DNA of 16,886 nucleotides from assembly GCA_017425345.1 (NCBI GenBank), contig JAFOML010000004.1, forward strand, positions 1 through 16,886, in the 5' to 3' direction. The stretch's first letter is position 1, and every line of letters starts with the position of its first letter. The stretch comes from Eubacterium sp. Lineage in GTDB: Bacteria; Bacillota_A; Clostridia; Peptostreptococcales; Anaerovoracaceae. A program made the position numbers and the translations under genes. Under the pieces are notes generated by a model, which was not told the origin of the DNA, did not search any database, and saw nothing but the letters and a program-made list of their open reading frames with translations. This document shows, one piece after another, positions 5,954-14,779 of this stretch.

Positions 5954-8560
5954 GTGGCATTATCCCCCATGATGCAGCAATACATGGAGATCAAGGAGCA
6001 GTATAACGACTGTATCCTGTTCTTTCGGCTCGGGGATTTCTACGAGATGTTTTTTGACGATGCCAAGCTGGTATCGCGCCTGCTGGAACTGACACTGACC
6101 GGAAAGAGCTGCGGCCTGGAAGAGCGCGCCCCGATGTGCGGGGTCCCGTTCCATGCCGCTGATTCATATATCGAAAAGCTCGTTTCCATGGGCTATAAGG
6201 TCGCCGTTTGCGAACAGCTGGAAGATCCCAAGGATACGAAAGGCATGGTCAAGCGCGGCGTCGTGCAGATCGTAACACCCGGCACGGTAACATCCAACGC
6301 GATCCTGAAAGAGAAAGAGAACAACTATCTGGCGGCTGTATGGCTGGATCCGTCCGGCATGTCGGTCGCTTATTGTGATATCACGACAGGGGAGTTCTGT
6401 GTTACAGAGAAGACCGACGGCGGCAATCTCTACGAGGATCTGCTGAACGAGCTGGTCAAGATCAACGCCAGGGAGGTTCTCGTTCATCCCACCTTTGCGG
6501 AAGCCTATGAGACACAGGAGATCGCCGATATGACCGGCGCTTTTGTGCACACGGGCGAAGAGTCATCCTTTACGGAAAAAACCGCGAGAGCGGCAATCAG
6601 AGCCCAATTCGGCGGTCTTTCCCTGACCGCCCTTGGCGTAGAGGGCAGAACGCTCTGCATCCGGACGATCGGGGCGCTGCTTTCGTACCTGCTGGAAACA
6701 CAGAAGCAGCAGTCGAAGCAGATCACGGGCTGCCGGTTCTATGAGATCGGTCACCAGATGTCTTTGGATAAGGCAACGCTTCGGAATCTTGAGATCACCG
6801 AGACTTTGTACGATAAAAAAGTACAGGGCTCGCTGCTCGGGATCCTGGACAAGACGCGCACCGCGATGGGCGGACGCAAACTCAAGCAGTGGCTGCGCGA
6901 GCCGCTGAACAGTGTCACGAATATCAACCGCAGGCTCGATGCCGTGGAGGATCTGGTCGCTCATCCGCTTCTTCTGAACGATCTCAGGGAAGCGCTGAAG
7001 AGCATCTATGACTTTGAGCGGCTCGCCGGACGAATCGCCTCCGGAAACGCCAATGGAAAAGACCTGATCGCGCTGCGCAATTCCATCTCATTCCTGCCGG
7101 AAGTGCGGCAGGACCTCGCAGATGCGGACAGCAGCCTGCTTAGGGAGCTTTCCTGCGATATTTCCGAGCTCCGTCAGGTCTTCACGAGGATCGACGACAC
7201 GATCGTGGAAGAACCGCCCTATACCGTCAAGGAGGGCGGCCTGATCCGGGATCACTGCAGCCGGGAGCTGGACGATCTGAAGGATTCGATCCGGGACGCC
7301 AAACTCTGGATCGCCGGGCTGGAAGCCTCTGAAAAGGCGCGCACCGGGATCCAGCACCTGAAAGTAGGATATAACAAGGTATTCGGATATTACATCGAGA
7401 TCAGCAATTCCAACCTTTCCATGGCTCCGGAGGAATACATCCGCAAGCAGACTCTGGTCGGCGGCGAGCGGTTCATCACACCTGAACTGAAAGAGAAAGA
7501 GAGCCTGGTCCTGAACGCCGAAGCCAAGATCAATAAGCTGGAATATGAGATCTTTACGGAAGTGCGCGAGGAGGTCGGCGCCTACATCCGGGAGATCCAG
7601 GAGACCTCGCGTGCGATCGCATCACTGGACGTGCTCTGTTCTTTCGCCGTCGTGAGCGGCAGACTCGGCTACGTCCGTCCGATCGTGGATGACAGCACCG
7701 TGATCCAGATCGACCGCGGCCGCCATCCGGTGATCGAGCAGACGACAGAAGCAGGGCTGTTTGTCTCCAATAACACCTACATGGATCGGGATGCGCAGAG
7801 CATGCTGATCATCACCGGTCCGAACATGGCAGGAAAATCCACCTACATGCGGCAGACAGCGCTGATCGTGCTGATGGCGCAGGCTGGATGCTTTGTCCCT
7901 GCAGATTACGCCCATATCGGCGTCTGCGACCGCATCTTCACGCGCATCGGCGCGTCCGACAACCTCGCACAGGGACAGTCGACCTTCTATGTCGAGATGA
8001 GCGAGCTCGCCTATATTCTGCGGAACGCCACCGAACGCAGCCTGATCATCCTTGATGAGATCGGCCGCGGCACCAGCACCTACGACGGCCTCTCGATCGC
8101 ATGGGCGACGGTGGAATACCTGTGCAATGAGAAGCGCAGGATCCGCACGCTCTTTGCGACGCATTACCACGAGATGACGGTCCTGGAAGACCAGATCCGC
8201 GGCGTGGAGAACCTGAACGTCGACGTGTCGGAAGAGGGCGGCAATATCGTATTTTTGCACAAAATCGTACCGGGCTCCGCCAGCCGCAGCTACGGTGTCC
8301 ACGTGGCCAGACTTGCCGGAGTACCCGCAGTTCTCCTCCGAAGCGCGGAGGACAAGCTGCAGCGCCTGGAAAAAGAGGGGATGAGCGGTACCGTCACGGA
8401 GGCCTTTACCGAAACGAAAGAAGAAGAGCAGCAGCTGTCGTTTTTCGCCCCGCAGGCCAATCCTGCGATTGAGGAGCTCAGAAAGCTGGACCTGATGGAG
8501 GTCACGCCTTCACAGGCGATCCGCATTCTGGAAGATCTGAAGGAAATGATCGATGATTAG
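5954..8560 (+). CDS. mutS: DNA mismatch repair ATPase MutS
   Basis: MutS scans DNA as a dimer, recognises mismatches and small loops, and recruits MutL. The 868-residue length is full size. The mismatch-wedge motif F-Y-E is at 29-31 (GDFYEMFF). The ABC-type ATPase has GPNMAGKST (622-630) as Walker A and LIILDEIGRGTS from 697 as Walker B and signature region, then ATHYHE. QLSFF (827-831) matches the beta-clamp-binding motif described in Bacillus subtilis MutS, which suggests tethering to the replication clamp. The start is GTG 5954, with AGGTGG at 5941-5946; the resulting MALSPMMQQY is the usual MutS N-terminus. The gene overlaps mutL by 8 nt. No convincing promoter was found in the structured region ahead of it. 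Confidence 0.97.
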   Translation: MALSPMMQQYMEIKEQYNDCILFFRLGDFYEMFFDDAKLVSRLLELTLTGKSCGLEERAPMCGVPFHAADSYIEKLVSMGYKVAVCEQLEDPKDTKGMVKRGVVQIVTPGTVTSNAILKEKENNYLAAVWLDPSGMSVAYCDITTGEFCVTEKTDGGNLYEDLLNELVKINAREVLVHPTFAEAYETQEIADMTGAFVHTGEESSFTEKTARAAIRAQFGGLSLTALGVEGRTLCIRTIGALLSYLLETQKQQSKQITGCRFYEIGHQMSLDKATLRNLEITETLYDKKVQGSLLGILDKTRTAMGGRKLKQWLREPLNSVTNINRRLDAVEDLVAHPLLLNDLREALKSIYDFERLAGRIASGNANGKDLIALRNSISFLPEVRQDLADADSSLLRELSCDISELRQVFTRIDDTIVEEPPYTVKEGGLIRDHCSRELDDLKDSIRDAKLWIAGLEASEKARTGIQHLKVGYNKVFGYYIEISNSNLSMAPEEYIRKQTLVGGERFITPELKEKESLVLNAEAKINKLEYEIFTEVREEVGAYIREIQETSRAIASLDVLCSFAVVSGRLGYVRPIVDDSTVIQIDRGRHPVIEQTTEAGLFVSNNTYMDRDAQSMLIITGPNMAGKSTYMRQTALIVLMAQAGCFVPADYAHIGVCDRIFTRIGASDNLAQGQSTFYVEMSELAYILRNATERSLIILDEIGRGTSTYDGLSIAWATVEYLCNEKRRIRTLFATHYHEMTVLEDQIRGVENLNVDVSEEGGNIVFLHKIVPGSASRSYGVHVARLAGVPAVLLRSAEDKLQRLEKEGMSGTVTEAFTETKEEEQQLSFFAPQANPAIEELRKLDLMEVTPSQAIRILEDLKEMIDD

Positions 8561-10403
8561 AGTATTAGAAAAGAGCATATCGGATAAGATAGCGGCAGGA
8601 GAGGTGATCGAACGGCCGCTTTCTATCGTGAAGGAGCTCATTGAGAACGCGATCGACGCCGGCGCCCATAACATCACCTGTGAGATCCGGAACGGCGGAA
8701 AGACCTTCCTGCGCGTAACGGACGACGGATGCGGGATCCCGGCAGAAGAAGCGGAGACCGCATTTCTGCGGCACGCGACCAGTAAGATCGAAAAGGTTTC
8801 CGACCTCATCGCGATCCAGAGCCTCGGATTCCGCGGCGAAGCGCTGGCCAGTATCGCAGCGGTGACACGAGTCTCCCTGATCACAAAGACCAGAGAGAGC
8901 GCGGTCGGTACCAGGCTTACGATCCACGGAGGCGAGATCATCGAGCATTCCGCGGTGGGATGCCCGGACGGCACGACCATGATCGTGACCGATCTGTTCT
9001 ACAATACGCCGGCAAGACGGGAGTTTTTAAAGACGGACGCAGCGGAGAGCGGTCTGATCATCGACTTTATGTCGGAAATCGCGCTGGCATTCAGTCACAT
9101 CCGTTTCCAGCTGATCAATAATGGAAACGTTCTCTTCACAACAGCAGGGGACGGAGACCTGTTCCGCGCGATCGAGACCATCTATCAGCGCAGTGAGTAC
9201 CAGCAGCTTGTGGAGGTCGCCTATCAGAAAGATGGAATCGAGGTGAATGGATATATTTCCAGACCCTCGCTATCCAGAAGTTCCAGAAGAGATCAGGTAT
9301 TCTTCATCAACGGTAGGGTGGTCAAGAGTCCAGTCATCGAGCGAGGACTCTCGCAGGGATACCGGGAACGGTTGTTTTCCGGGAGATATCCGGTCGCATT
9401 CCTGTTTCTTCACGTAGATCCTTCTTCGATCGATGTCAATATCCACCCGAACAAGAAGGAAGTGCGGTTCCACGATGAACCGGCCGTCATAGAGGCAGTC
9501 CGGCGGGCCGTCGTGCAGGCGCTTGCCCAGGATGCCGTAATCGTCGAAGCGGGGGATTACTTCGTCCGTCCGGAGGAACCTGCTAAGAAGACTGTTTTTT
9601 CCATGAGCATTTCGGATTCATCATCCGAGGAACAGGTTGACATAAAAAATATATTATCAGCCAAGCGTGCTGAACAGGAATTGAAGGAAGCGCAGAGCTT
9701 TACGCGCTCGGAATCCGTCTATGAACCTGCAGAGACGGAGATTCCCGCGTCCATCGTGTGTGATTCCGGCAGACGTACCGGGTCAGAGGCTGACTTTGAC
9801 CTCAGACCGCCTGCGATCAAACCCTTTGATTTCCATGACCTGCACATTACCGGTGTCATTTTTGACACCTATATCACAGCGGTGGATGCCGACCACTTCT
9901 ATCTGATCGATCAGCACGCTGCGCAGGAGCGAATCTTCTATGAGAAGCTCGTGGGCGAATATCTCGCGGATGACAAACCGTCCCAGATGATCCTGACACC
10001 GCTTCTGATCGACGTTCCGCGCGCGCTTGCCGCGCGGGAGGAGGAGTGGCTGCCGCACATCACGGAAATGGGCTACCGGATCGAATCCTTCGGTCCGAAC
10101 ACCTATGCGGCCAAGGAAATACCTTATTTCATGGAGCTTACAGAGGCGGAAGACTTCCTTCACGACTATATTGATCAGGCAGAGACCAATCCGGCTATGC
10201 AGAACACGGTCGTGATCGACAAGCTGATCACCAGGTCATGCAAGGCAGCTATCAAAGCGCATGATAAGCTTTCTGATGCGGAAATGGAAGCGCTTCTAAG
10301 AGACCTTGCCGCATGCCGCAATCCGTTCTCCTGTCCGCATGGAAGACCGACCTGCATCCGTTTCTCGCTGTACGACGTGGAAAAGATGTTCAAGAGGGCA
10401 TAA
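8553..10403 (+). CDS. mutL: DNA mismatch repair protein MutL with endonuclease motif
   Basis: MutL couples mismatch recognition by MutS to strand removal. The 616-residue protein has the N-terminal GHKL ATPase: ELIENAIDAGA (Asn32), DDGCGI (57-62), ATSKI (75-79) and GFRGEALASI (92-101). A variable linker of roughly residues 340-430 follows. The C-terminal domain carries the endonuclease motif DQHA-x2-E-x4-E as DQHAAQERIFYE (453-464), SCKAAIKAHDKL (562-573) and CPHGRP (594-599), the residue set of nicking MutL proteins found in bacteria without MutH. QMILTP (478-483) resembles the clamp-binding site of Bacillus MutL. ATG 8553 lies inside the end of mutS in another frame, so the two are probably coupled. 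Confidence 0.96.
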   Translation: MIRVLEKSISDKIAAGEVIERPLSIVKELIENAIDAGAHNITCEIRNGGKTFLRVTDDGCGIPAEEAETAFLRHATSKIEKVSDLIAIQSLGFRGEALASIAAVTRVSLITKTRESAVGTRLTIHGGEIIEHSAVGCPDGTTMIVTDLFYNTPARREFLKTDAAESGLIIDFMSEIALAFSHIRFQLINNGNVLFTTAGDGDLFRAIETIYQRSEYQQLVEVAYQKDGIEVNGYISRPSLSRSSRRDQVFFINGRVVKSPVIERGLSQGYRERLFSGRYPVAFLFLHVDPSSIDVNIHPNKKEVRFHDEPAVIEAVRRAVVQALAQDAVIVEAGDYFVRPEEPAKKTVFSMSISDSSSEEQVDIKNILSAKRAEQELKEAQSFTRSESVYEPAETEIPASIVCDSGRRTGSEADFDLRPPAIKPFDFHDLHITGVIFDTYITAVDADHFYLIDQHAAQERIFYEKLVGEYLADDKPSQMILTPLLIDVPRALAAREEEWLPHITEMGYRIESFGPNTYAAKEIPYFMELTEAEDFLHDYIDQAETNPAMQNTVVIDKLITRSCKAAIKAHDKLSDAEMEALLRDLAACRNPFSCPHGRPTCIRFSLYDVEKMFKRA

Positions 10404-10405
10404 GC

Positions 10406-11341
10406 ATGGACCGAACGATCGTGGTGATCTGCGGGCCGACCGCAGTGGGGAAAACAGCATATGCGATACGCGTGGCACAGGCGCTGGACGGAGAGATCGT
10501 GTCCTGCGACTCGATGCAGCTCTATAAGTACATGGATATCGGCAGCGCCAAGCCGACTCCGGAAGAACGGGCTGCTGTACCGCACTATCTGGTGGATGAG
10601 ATCGATCCGGCAGAGGAATTCTCTGTCGCAAAATTCCAGAAGCTGGCGCGGGATGCGATCGAGACCATCTTCCGGAAAGGGAAGCTTCCGGTAATCGCCG
10701 GGGGGACCGGACTTTATGTGAACTCTATCCTCTATGATATGGATTTCAGCGCGCCGCCGAAGGAGAGCGGTTATCGGGAAGAGCTGTACGCGATCGCGGA
10801 AGAGCAGGGACCGGAAGCGCTCCATGCGAAGCTGATGGAAGCGGATCCCGAAGCGGCCGGTAGGATCCACCCGAACAATATCAAAAAAGTGGTCCGCGCC
10901 ATCGAAGCAGCAGAAGAAGGAACGCCCGTTCGCAACTTCCGTACAGACCTGAAAAAGACAGAGACTTATCGCGCAGTGGTTGTGGTTCTCACAAGAGACA
11001 GAGAGGAGCTCTACGACCGGATCAACCGCAGGGTCGATATCCTGATGGAGATGGGACTTCTGGATGAGGTGAAAGGACTTCTTGCCCGCGGCCACACAGC
11101 AGACGATATCTCCATGAAAGGGATCGGATATAAGGAGCTGATCGGGTATCTGGAAGGAGAATATGACCTTCCCGAGGCAGTAAGACTGATCAAGCGCAAC
11201 ACCAGACATCTTGCCAAGAGACAGATGACCTGGTTCCGCAGGCTGGAAGATGCGAAATGGTTCGATATATCTACGTACGAGAATGACGAAGCATGTATCA
11301 AGGAGATGATACTTTGGCTGAAAACGGAAATAAGCAGATAA
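10406..11341 (+). CDS. miaA: tRNA dimethylallyltransferase
   Basis: MiaA transfers a dimethylallyl group to A37 of tRNAs that read codons starting with U, making i6A; its donor DMAPP comes from the MEP pathway begun by dxs. The protein has 311 residues. GPTAVGKT (10-17) is the P-loop, DSMQLY (35-40) holds the catalytic Asp region, and VPHYLVD (58-64) and GGTGLY (99-104) are family signatures; KRNTRHLAKRQMTWFR near the C-terminus is also typical. ATG 10406 is 2 nt after the mutL stop, with AGAGGG at 10393-10398. The frame is open for 31 codons further upstream, but that part is mutL sequence read out of frame. mutS-mutL-miaA is a common order in Bacillota. Confidence 0.96.
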   Translation: MDRTIVVICGPTAVGKTAYAIRVAQALDGEIVSCDSMQLYKYMDIGSAKPTPEERAAVPHYLVDEIDPAEEFSVAKFQKLARDAIETIFRKGKLPVIAGGTGLYVNSILYDMDFSAPPKESGYREELYAIAEEQGPEALHAKLMEADPEAAGRIHPNNIKKVVRAIEAAEEGTPVRNFRTDLKKTETYRAVVVVLTRDREELYDRINRRVDILMEMGLLDEVKGLLARGHTADDISMKGIGYKELIGYLEGEYDLPEAVRLIKRNTRHLAKRQMTWFRRLEDAKWFDISTYENDEACIKEMILWLKTEISR

Positions 11342-12483
11342 AAGTCCATAATAAGAGCGGAAAGCCGGATAATATCGTCGAACATGAGAATGAGATCGAT
11401 ATGGCCTGCGAGGATATCCAAAGGGAGATGCCTAAGTTTCTGCGCGGCTATTTTTCCTACCTGAAGGGAAATGTACTGCCGATGAGCCGGCTGGCTTATC
11501 TGCAGGATGTCCGCTTTTTCTTCCAGTATCTGATGAACGAGACGGATCTGACCGAAGCGAAGGAGATGAAGGACATCAAGCAAAATGAGCTGGATGCGGT
11601 CCAGGCGGTTGACGTAAATATGTTTATTGACTACTGCCGTAAATATCGCGTGGAGACGGAGAAGAACATCACCGTTTACGAGAATCACAGCAAGGCGCTG
11701 GCCAGAAAGAAGTCCTCGGTCTCCGTCCTCTTCAAACAGCTTTACAGAGATGGTCTCGTCTCTAAGAACATTACAGACGGGTTTGATCCGATCCGCGTCC
11801 AGAAAGTAGGGGAGAGAGAGATCAAAGCCCTGCAGGATGATGAAGTCATGATCATGCTCGATGCAGTGTCGACAGGCACCGGACTGACCGATCACGAACA
11901 CGCTTACTGGGAGAAGACGAAGAAGCGGGATAAGGCGATACTGATTTTGTTCCTGACGTACGGCCTCAGACTGTCCGAACTCCAGCAGCTGAACCTGTCT
12001 TCCTTCAACTTCAGCCGCGGTGAGTTCAAGATCTTCCGCAAGAGAGGCAAGGAGTCCATCATGCCGCTCAATGAGAGCGTTACAATGGTTCTCCACGATT
12101 ATATTGATAATGAGAGGAAGGATGACAGCGAGCTGCTTCCGGAGCAGCAGGACGCGCTGTTCCTGTCGCTGCAGGGCAAACGCATGACGCAGAGACAGAT
12201 CCGGGAGCTGGTCAAGAAATATACTTCGATCGCGCTGAAAACGAGCCGCAGCGCGGGGTACAGCCCGCACAAGCTCAGAGCGACCGCTGCCACGAGCCTG
12301 ATCGGAAGAGGCAACTCGATCTACGATGTGGCTGCGCTTCTCGATCACGAACAGGTGACCACGACGCAGCTATACGCCAAGCATCAGGCAAACGTCAAGC
12401 GCGATCTCGTTCGTGATATGGAATGGGAGACAGAACGGCTGGAATCGATCCAGTATGCAGATAAGGGAGAGGACATTGAATAA
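11314..12483 (+). CDS. Tyrosine-type site-specific recombinase, XerS-like
   Basis: This 389-residue protein is a tyrosine recombinase that would cut and rejoin DNA at specific sites through a 3'-phosphotyrosine. All catalytic residues can be placed: Arg219 (YGLRLSEL), Lys243 (FRKRGK), His319 and Arg322 (SPHKLR), His345 (LLDHEQ) and Tyr354 (TTTQLYAKH). The N-terminal core-binding domain, starting around EMPKFLRGYFSYL, and the long insert before Arg219 resemble the single-recombinase XerS of streptococci more than classical XerC/XerD; that comparison is from memory. The start is TTG 11314, chosen because AAGGAGAT lies 7 nt ahead; ATG 11293 has no such site. It overlaps miaA by 28 nt and the transporter by 8 nt. 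No att sites, excisionase or phage genes lie nearby, so a chromosome dimer-resolution role is more likely than mobility. Confidence 0.85.
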   Translation: MAENGNKQIKVHNKSGKPDNIVEHENEIDMACEDIQREMPKFLRGYFSYLKGNVLPMSRLAYLQDVRFFFQYLMNETDLTEAKEMKDIKQNELDAVQAVDVNMFIDYCRKYRVETEKNITVYENHSKALARKKSSVSVLFKQLYRDGLVSKNITDGFDPIRVQKVGEREIKALQDDEVMIMLDAVSTGTGLTDHEHAYWEKTKKRDKAILILFLTYGLRLSELQQLNLSSFNFSRGEFKIFRKRGKESIMPLNESVTMVLHDYIDNERKDDSELLPEQQDALFLSLQGKRMTQRQIRELVKKYTSIALKTSRSAGYSPHKLRATAATSLIGRGNSIYDVAALLDHEQVTTTQLYAKHQANVKRDLVRDMEWETERLESIQYADKGEDIE

Positions 12484-13390
12484 ACTGACAGCGAAGGAAC
12501 TGAAAGGCGACATGATCCTGATCGCAGCCGCCTTTATTTTCGGAACCGGACTCGTAGCGCAAAAGGCCGGAATGGATCATCTGGGACCATTCACCTTCAC
12601 GACGATCCGGTTTCTTCTCGGAGGGATCGTACTGATCCCGGTCGCCGGAATGATCCGGAGCCGGAAGCCGGCGGAAGTGCTGGCGCAGCAGCTTTCCATC
12701 CGGCAGATGATACCAGGGGCCGTGATCAGCGGGATCAACCTGGCGGTCGGCTGCATCATCCAGCAGTACGGTCTGCCGCTCACGACCGTCGGAAAAGCCG
12801 GCTTTATCTGCTCGCTCTACGTGCTGATGACGCCGATCGCGGGCCTCATCTTCTTCCGCCGAAGGATCAGCAGAAGGATCTGGCTCGGCGTATTCATCGC
12901 GGTGGTCGGCTTCTATTTCCTGAGCTTCAGCGGCGGAATCGAGAAGTTCGGCCTTGGAGATCTTCTGATGTTCCTGACGGCGATGTCGCTGACGTTCTTT
13001 GTCTATACGATGGATCACTTTGCGGCGAAAGCCGAAGCGGCCGCTTTCACCTGCATCCAGTTCCTGGCGACCGGACTCATCACGCTGCCGTTCGCGCTGA
13101 TACTGGAGCACGCGACGCTTGCGGATATCACGGCCAGTATCTGGCCGATCCTGTACGCCGGCATCATCTTATGCGCGGCAGGGTACACCTTCCAGATGAT
13201 CGGGCAGGAGACGGTGGAATCCACCAGGGCAACGATCCTGCTCAGCACGGAATCGCTGTTTTCGATGCTGGCGGGTCTGGTCTTTTATCACGAGCACCTG
13301 CTCGGCAGGGAATACCTTGGATGCGCGCTGATCTTTGCGGCGGTCATCATTGCAGAAACACAACAATCAACAGGAGAGGGGAAACGATAG
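12476..13390 (+). CDS. DMT superfamily (EamA) transporter
   Basis: This 304-residue, very hydrophobic inner-membrane protein has about ten predicted membrane helices in two EamA repeats, roughly residues 12-145 and 160-300. The first repeat shows AAFIFGTGLVAQKAG and PFTFTTIRFLLGG; the second begins at GDLLMFLTAMSLTFF and ends with ESLFSMLAGLVFYHEHL and GCALIFAAVIIAE, all typical of drug/metabolite transporters that export amino acids or other small metabolites. The substrate is unknown. The start is TTG 12476, 6 nt after AAGGGAG and overlapping the recombinase by 8 nt; ATG 12455 lacks a binding site. Its stop directly abuts the next ATG, so it is probably made together with the YnbB-like enzyme. 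Confidence 0.9.
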   Translation: MNKLTAKELKGDMILIAAAFIFGTGLVAQKAGMDHLGPFTFTTIRFLLGGIVLIPVAGMIRSRKPAEVLAQQLSIRQMIPGAVISGINLAVGCIIQQYGLPLTTVGKAGFICSLYVLMTPIAGLIFFRRRISRRIWLGVFIAVVGFYFLSFSGGIEKFGLGDLLMFLTAMSLTFFVYTMDHFAAKAEAAAFTCIQFLATGLITLPFALILEHATLADITASIWPILYAGIILCAAGYTFQMIGQETVESTRATILLSTESLFSMLAGLVFYHEHLLGREYLGCALIFAAVIIAETQQSTGEGKR

Positions 13391-14680
13391 ATGGAACTTG
13401 CGGAGAAGATTTTGTTAGAAAAGTTTGATATACGGCCAGCCGTCACAGCAGCCACTGCCGAGGCGGAAAAGAAGCTTGCTGAACCGTTCGCTGCGATCGA
13501 CGAGATCGCGGAAGCCAACCAGTATAAGGTGCTGGCTGCGTTCCAGAAGGAACGGATCGCGGACATGCACTTCGGCTGGAATACCGGGTACGGCTATGAC
13601 GATGCCGGACGGGATGCCGTCGAGCGTGTCTATGCGGATGTGTTTGGCACGGAAGCGGCGCTGGTCCGCACGCAGATCGTAAATGGCACGCACGCGCTGG
13701 CGATCACACTGCAAGGCATCCTCAGGCCAGGCGACGAGATGATCTACTGCACGGGTGGTCCTTACGATACGCTGGAAGAAGTCATCGGGATCCGCGGCAA
13801 AGGCATGGGCTCTCTGGCGGAGTTCGGTGTGACCTATAAGCAGGTAGAGCTCGCGGAAGACGGAACGATCGATCTGGAAGCCGTCTGCAATGCGCTGACA
13901 CCGAAGACCCGCATGGTCTGCGTGCAGCGCGCGACGGGATATGCCTGGCGGAAGGCCGTGACGATCCCACAGATCCGGGAATGGGCGGATATGGTACACG
14001 GGATCAACCCGAATATCATCTGTATGGCGGACAACTGCTATGGAGAGTTTCTGGATAGCCTGGAACCGACGGATGTCGGCGTCGACGTGATGGCCGGTTC
14101 TCTGATCAAGAATCCGGGCGGCGGCCTTGCTTTGAGCGGCGGCTACGTCTGCGGGAGAAAAGACCTGATCGATCAGATCGCGTACCGTCTTACATGCCCG
14201 GGCATCGGAGGGGAATGCGGCCTGACGTTCGGCCAGACGAGAACGATCCTGCAGGGCCTCTTCATGGCCCCGGTCACGGTAGCGGGCGCGGTCAAAGGCG
14301 CCATGCTGTGCGGTGCGGTATACGACGGCCTGGGCTATGCCGTCTGTCCGGAAGTGACCGACGAGCGCAGTGACATCATTCAGGCAGTCCGGCTGGACAG
14401 CCCGGCAGCGATGTCTGCTTTCTGCCGCGGGATTCAGGCGGCTGCTCCGGTCGACTCTTTCGTCACGCCGGAGCCATGGGCCATGCCGGGGTATGAAGAT
14501 CCCGTGATCATGGCAGCCGGCGCGTTTGTACAGGGCTCTTCCATCGAGCTCAGCGCGGACGGTCCGATCCGGGAACCATACATTGTTTATTTCCAGGGAG
14601 GACTTACTTACGCGCATTCTAAAATCGGCGTCATGATGTCTCTGCAGAGGCTCTGCGACGAAGGGATTGTAACAATTTAA
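13391..14680 (+). CDS. YnbB/methionine gamma-lyase family PLP enzyme (aluminium resistance family)
   Basis: This 429-residue fold-type I PLP enzyme belongs to the family annotated as methionine gamma-lyase or aluminium resistance protein (YnbB in Bacillus subtilis). The function is not firmly established; related Cys/Met enzymes split C-S bonds. Family stretches are FGWNTGYGYDD, RTQIVNGTHA, CTGGPYDTLEEVIG, RATGYAWRK, NCYGEF and GSLIKNPGGG, in which Lys240 should bind PLP. YIVYFQGGLTYAHSK closes the fold. The start is ATG 13391 behind GAGAGGGG (13374-13381), immediately after the transporter stop. In B. subtilis ynbB also lies downstream of miaA, so the placement is conserved although the intervening genes differ. 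No strong terminator follows. Confidence 0.9.
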   Translation: MELAEKILLEKFDIRPAVTAATAEAEKKLAEPFAAIDEIAEANQYKVLAAFQKERIADMHFGWNTGYGYDDAGRDAVERVYADVFGTEAALVRTQIVNGTHALAITLQGILRPGDEMIYCTGGPYDTLEEVIGIRGKGMGSLAEFGVTYKQVELAEDGTIDLEAVCNALTPKTRMVCVQRATGYAWRKAVTIPQIREWADMVHGINPNIICMADNCYGEFLDSLEPTDVGVDVMAGSLIKNPGGGLALSGGYVCGRKDLIDQIAYRLTCPGIGGECGLTFGQTRTILQGLFMAPVTVAGAVKGAMLCGAVYDGLGYAVCPEVTDERSDIIQAVRLDSPAAMSAFCRGIQAAAPVDSFVTPEPWAMPGYEDPVIMAAGAFVQGSSIELSADGPIREPYIVYFQGGLTYAHSKIGVMMSLQRLCDEGIVTI

Positions 14681-14688
14681 TTTGTTGA

Positions 14689-14750
14689 AATTTGGACGTT
14701 TTTGAAGTCTGCATTTTCGACGTTTTTAATTGACAACACCAGTCCAAATT
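14689..14750. repeat. Inverted and direct repeats around the riboswitch promoter
   Basis: AATTTGGAC (14689-14697) and GTCCAAATT (14742-14750) form a perfect 9-bp inverted repeat, its second arm inside the promoter spacer. GACGTTTTT also occurs twice in direct orientation (14695-14703 and 14719-14727). These could be operator half-sites for a repressor or activator, but in this A/T-rich DNA chance is a real alternative. Confidence 0.3.
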
Positions 14751-14758
14751 GATAGAAT
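14730..14758 (+). promoter_or_regulatory. Sigma-A promoter of the cobalamin-riboswitch transcript
   Basis: A perfect TTGACA (14730-14735) is followed by a 17-bp spacer and TAGAAT (14753-14758, one mismatch). The expected start of transcription is near 14765, about 15 nt before the riboswitch P1 stem, as expected for a riboswitch leader. Confidence 0.82.
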
Positions 14759-14779
14759 GTTAAGGAACTGAATAGAGCC

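Noticed and set aside
5767..5994. 75-codon open frame on the - strand in the intergenic region before mutS
   Set aside because: It runs through nested inverted repeats and into mutS, and its product has low-complexity Gly/Arg/Pro content with no family match; the palindromic structure explains the sequence better.
11011..12348. A 445-codon open frame on the - strand across miaA and the recombinase
   Set aside because: It spans two well-supported + strand genes and shows no protein-family signature.
13415..14617. A 400-codon open frame on the - strand
   Set aside because: It lies entirely opposite the YnbB-family gene; the product is rich in Arg, His and Asp without family features, as expected for an antisense shadow.
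14661..14700. Intrinsic terminator directly after the YnbB-like gene
   Set aside because: Only a weak A/T hairpin (AACAA/TTGTT) can be drawn and it lacks a following T-run, so it is not listed as a terminator.
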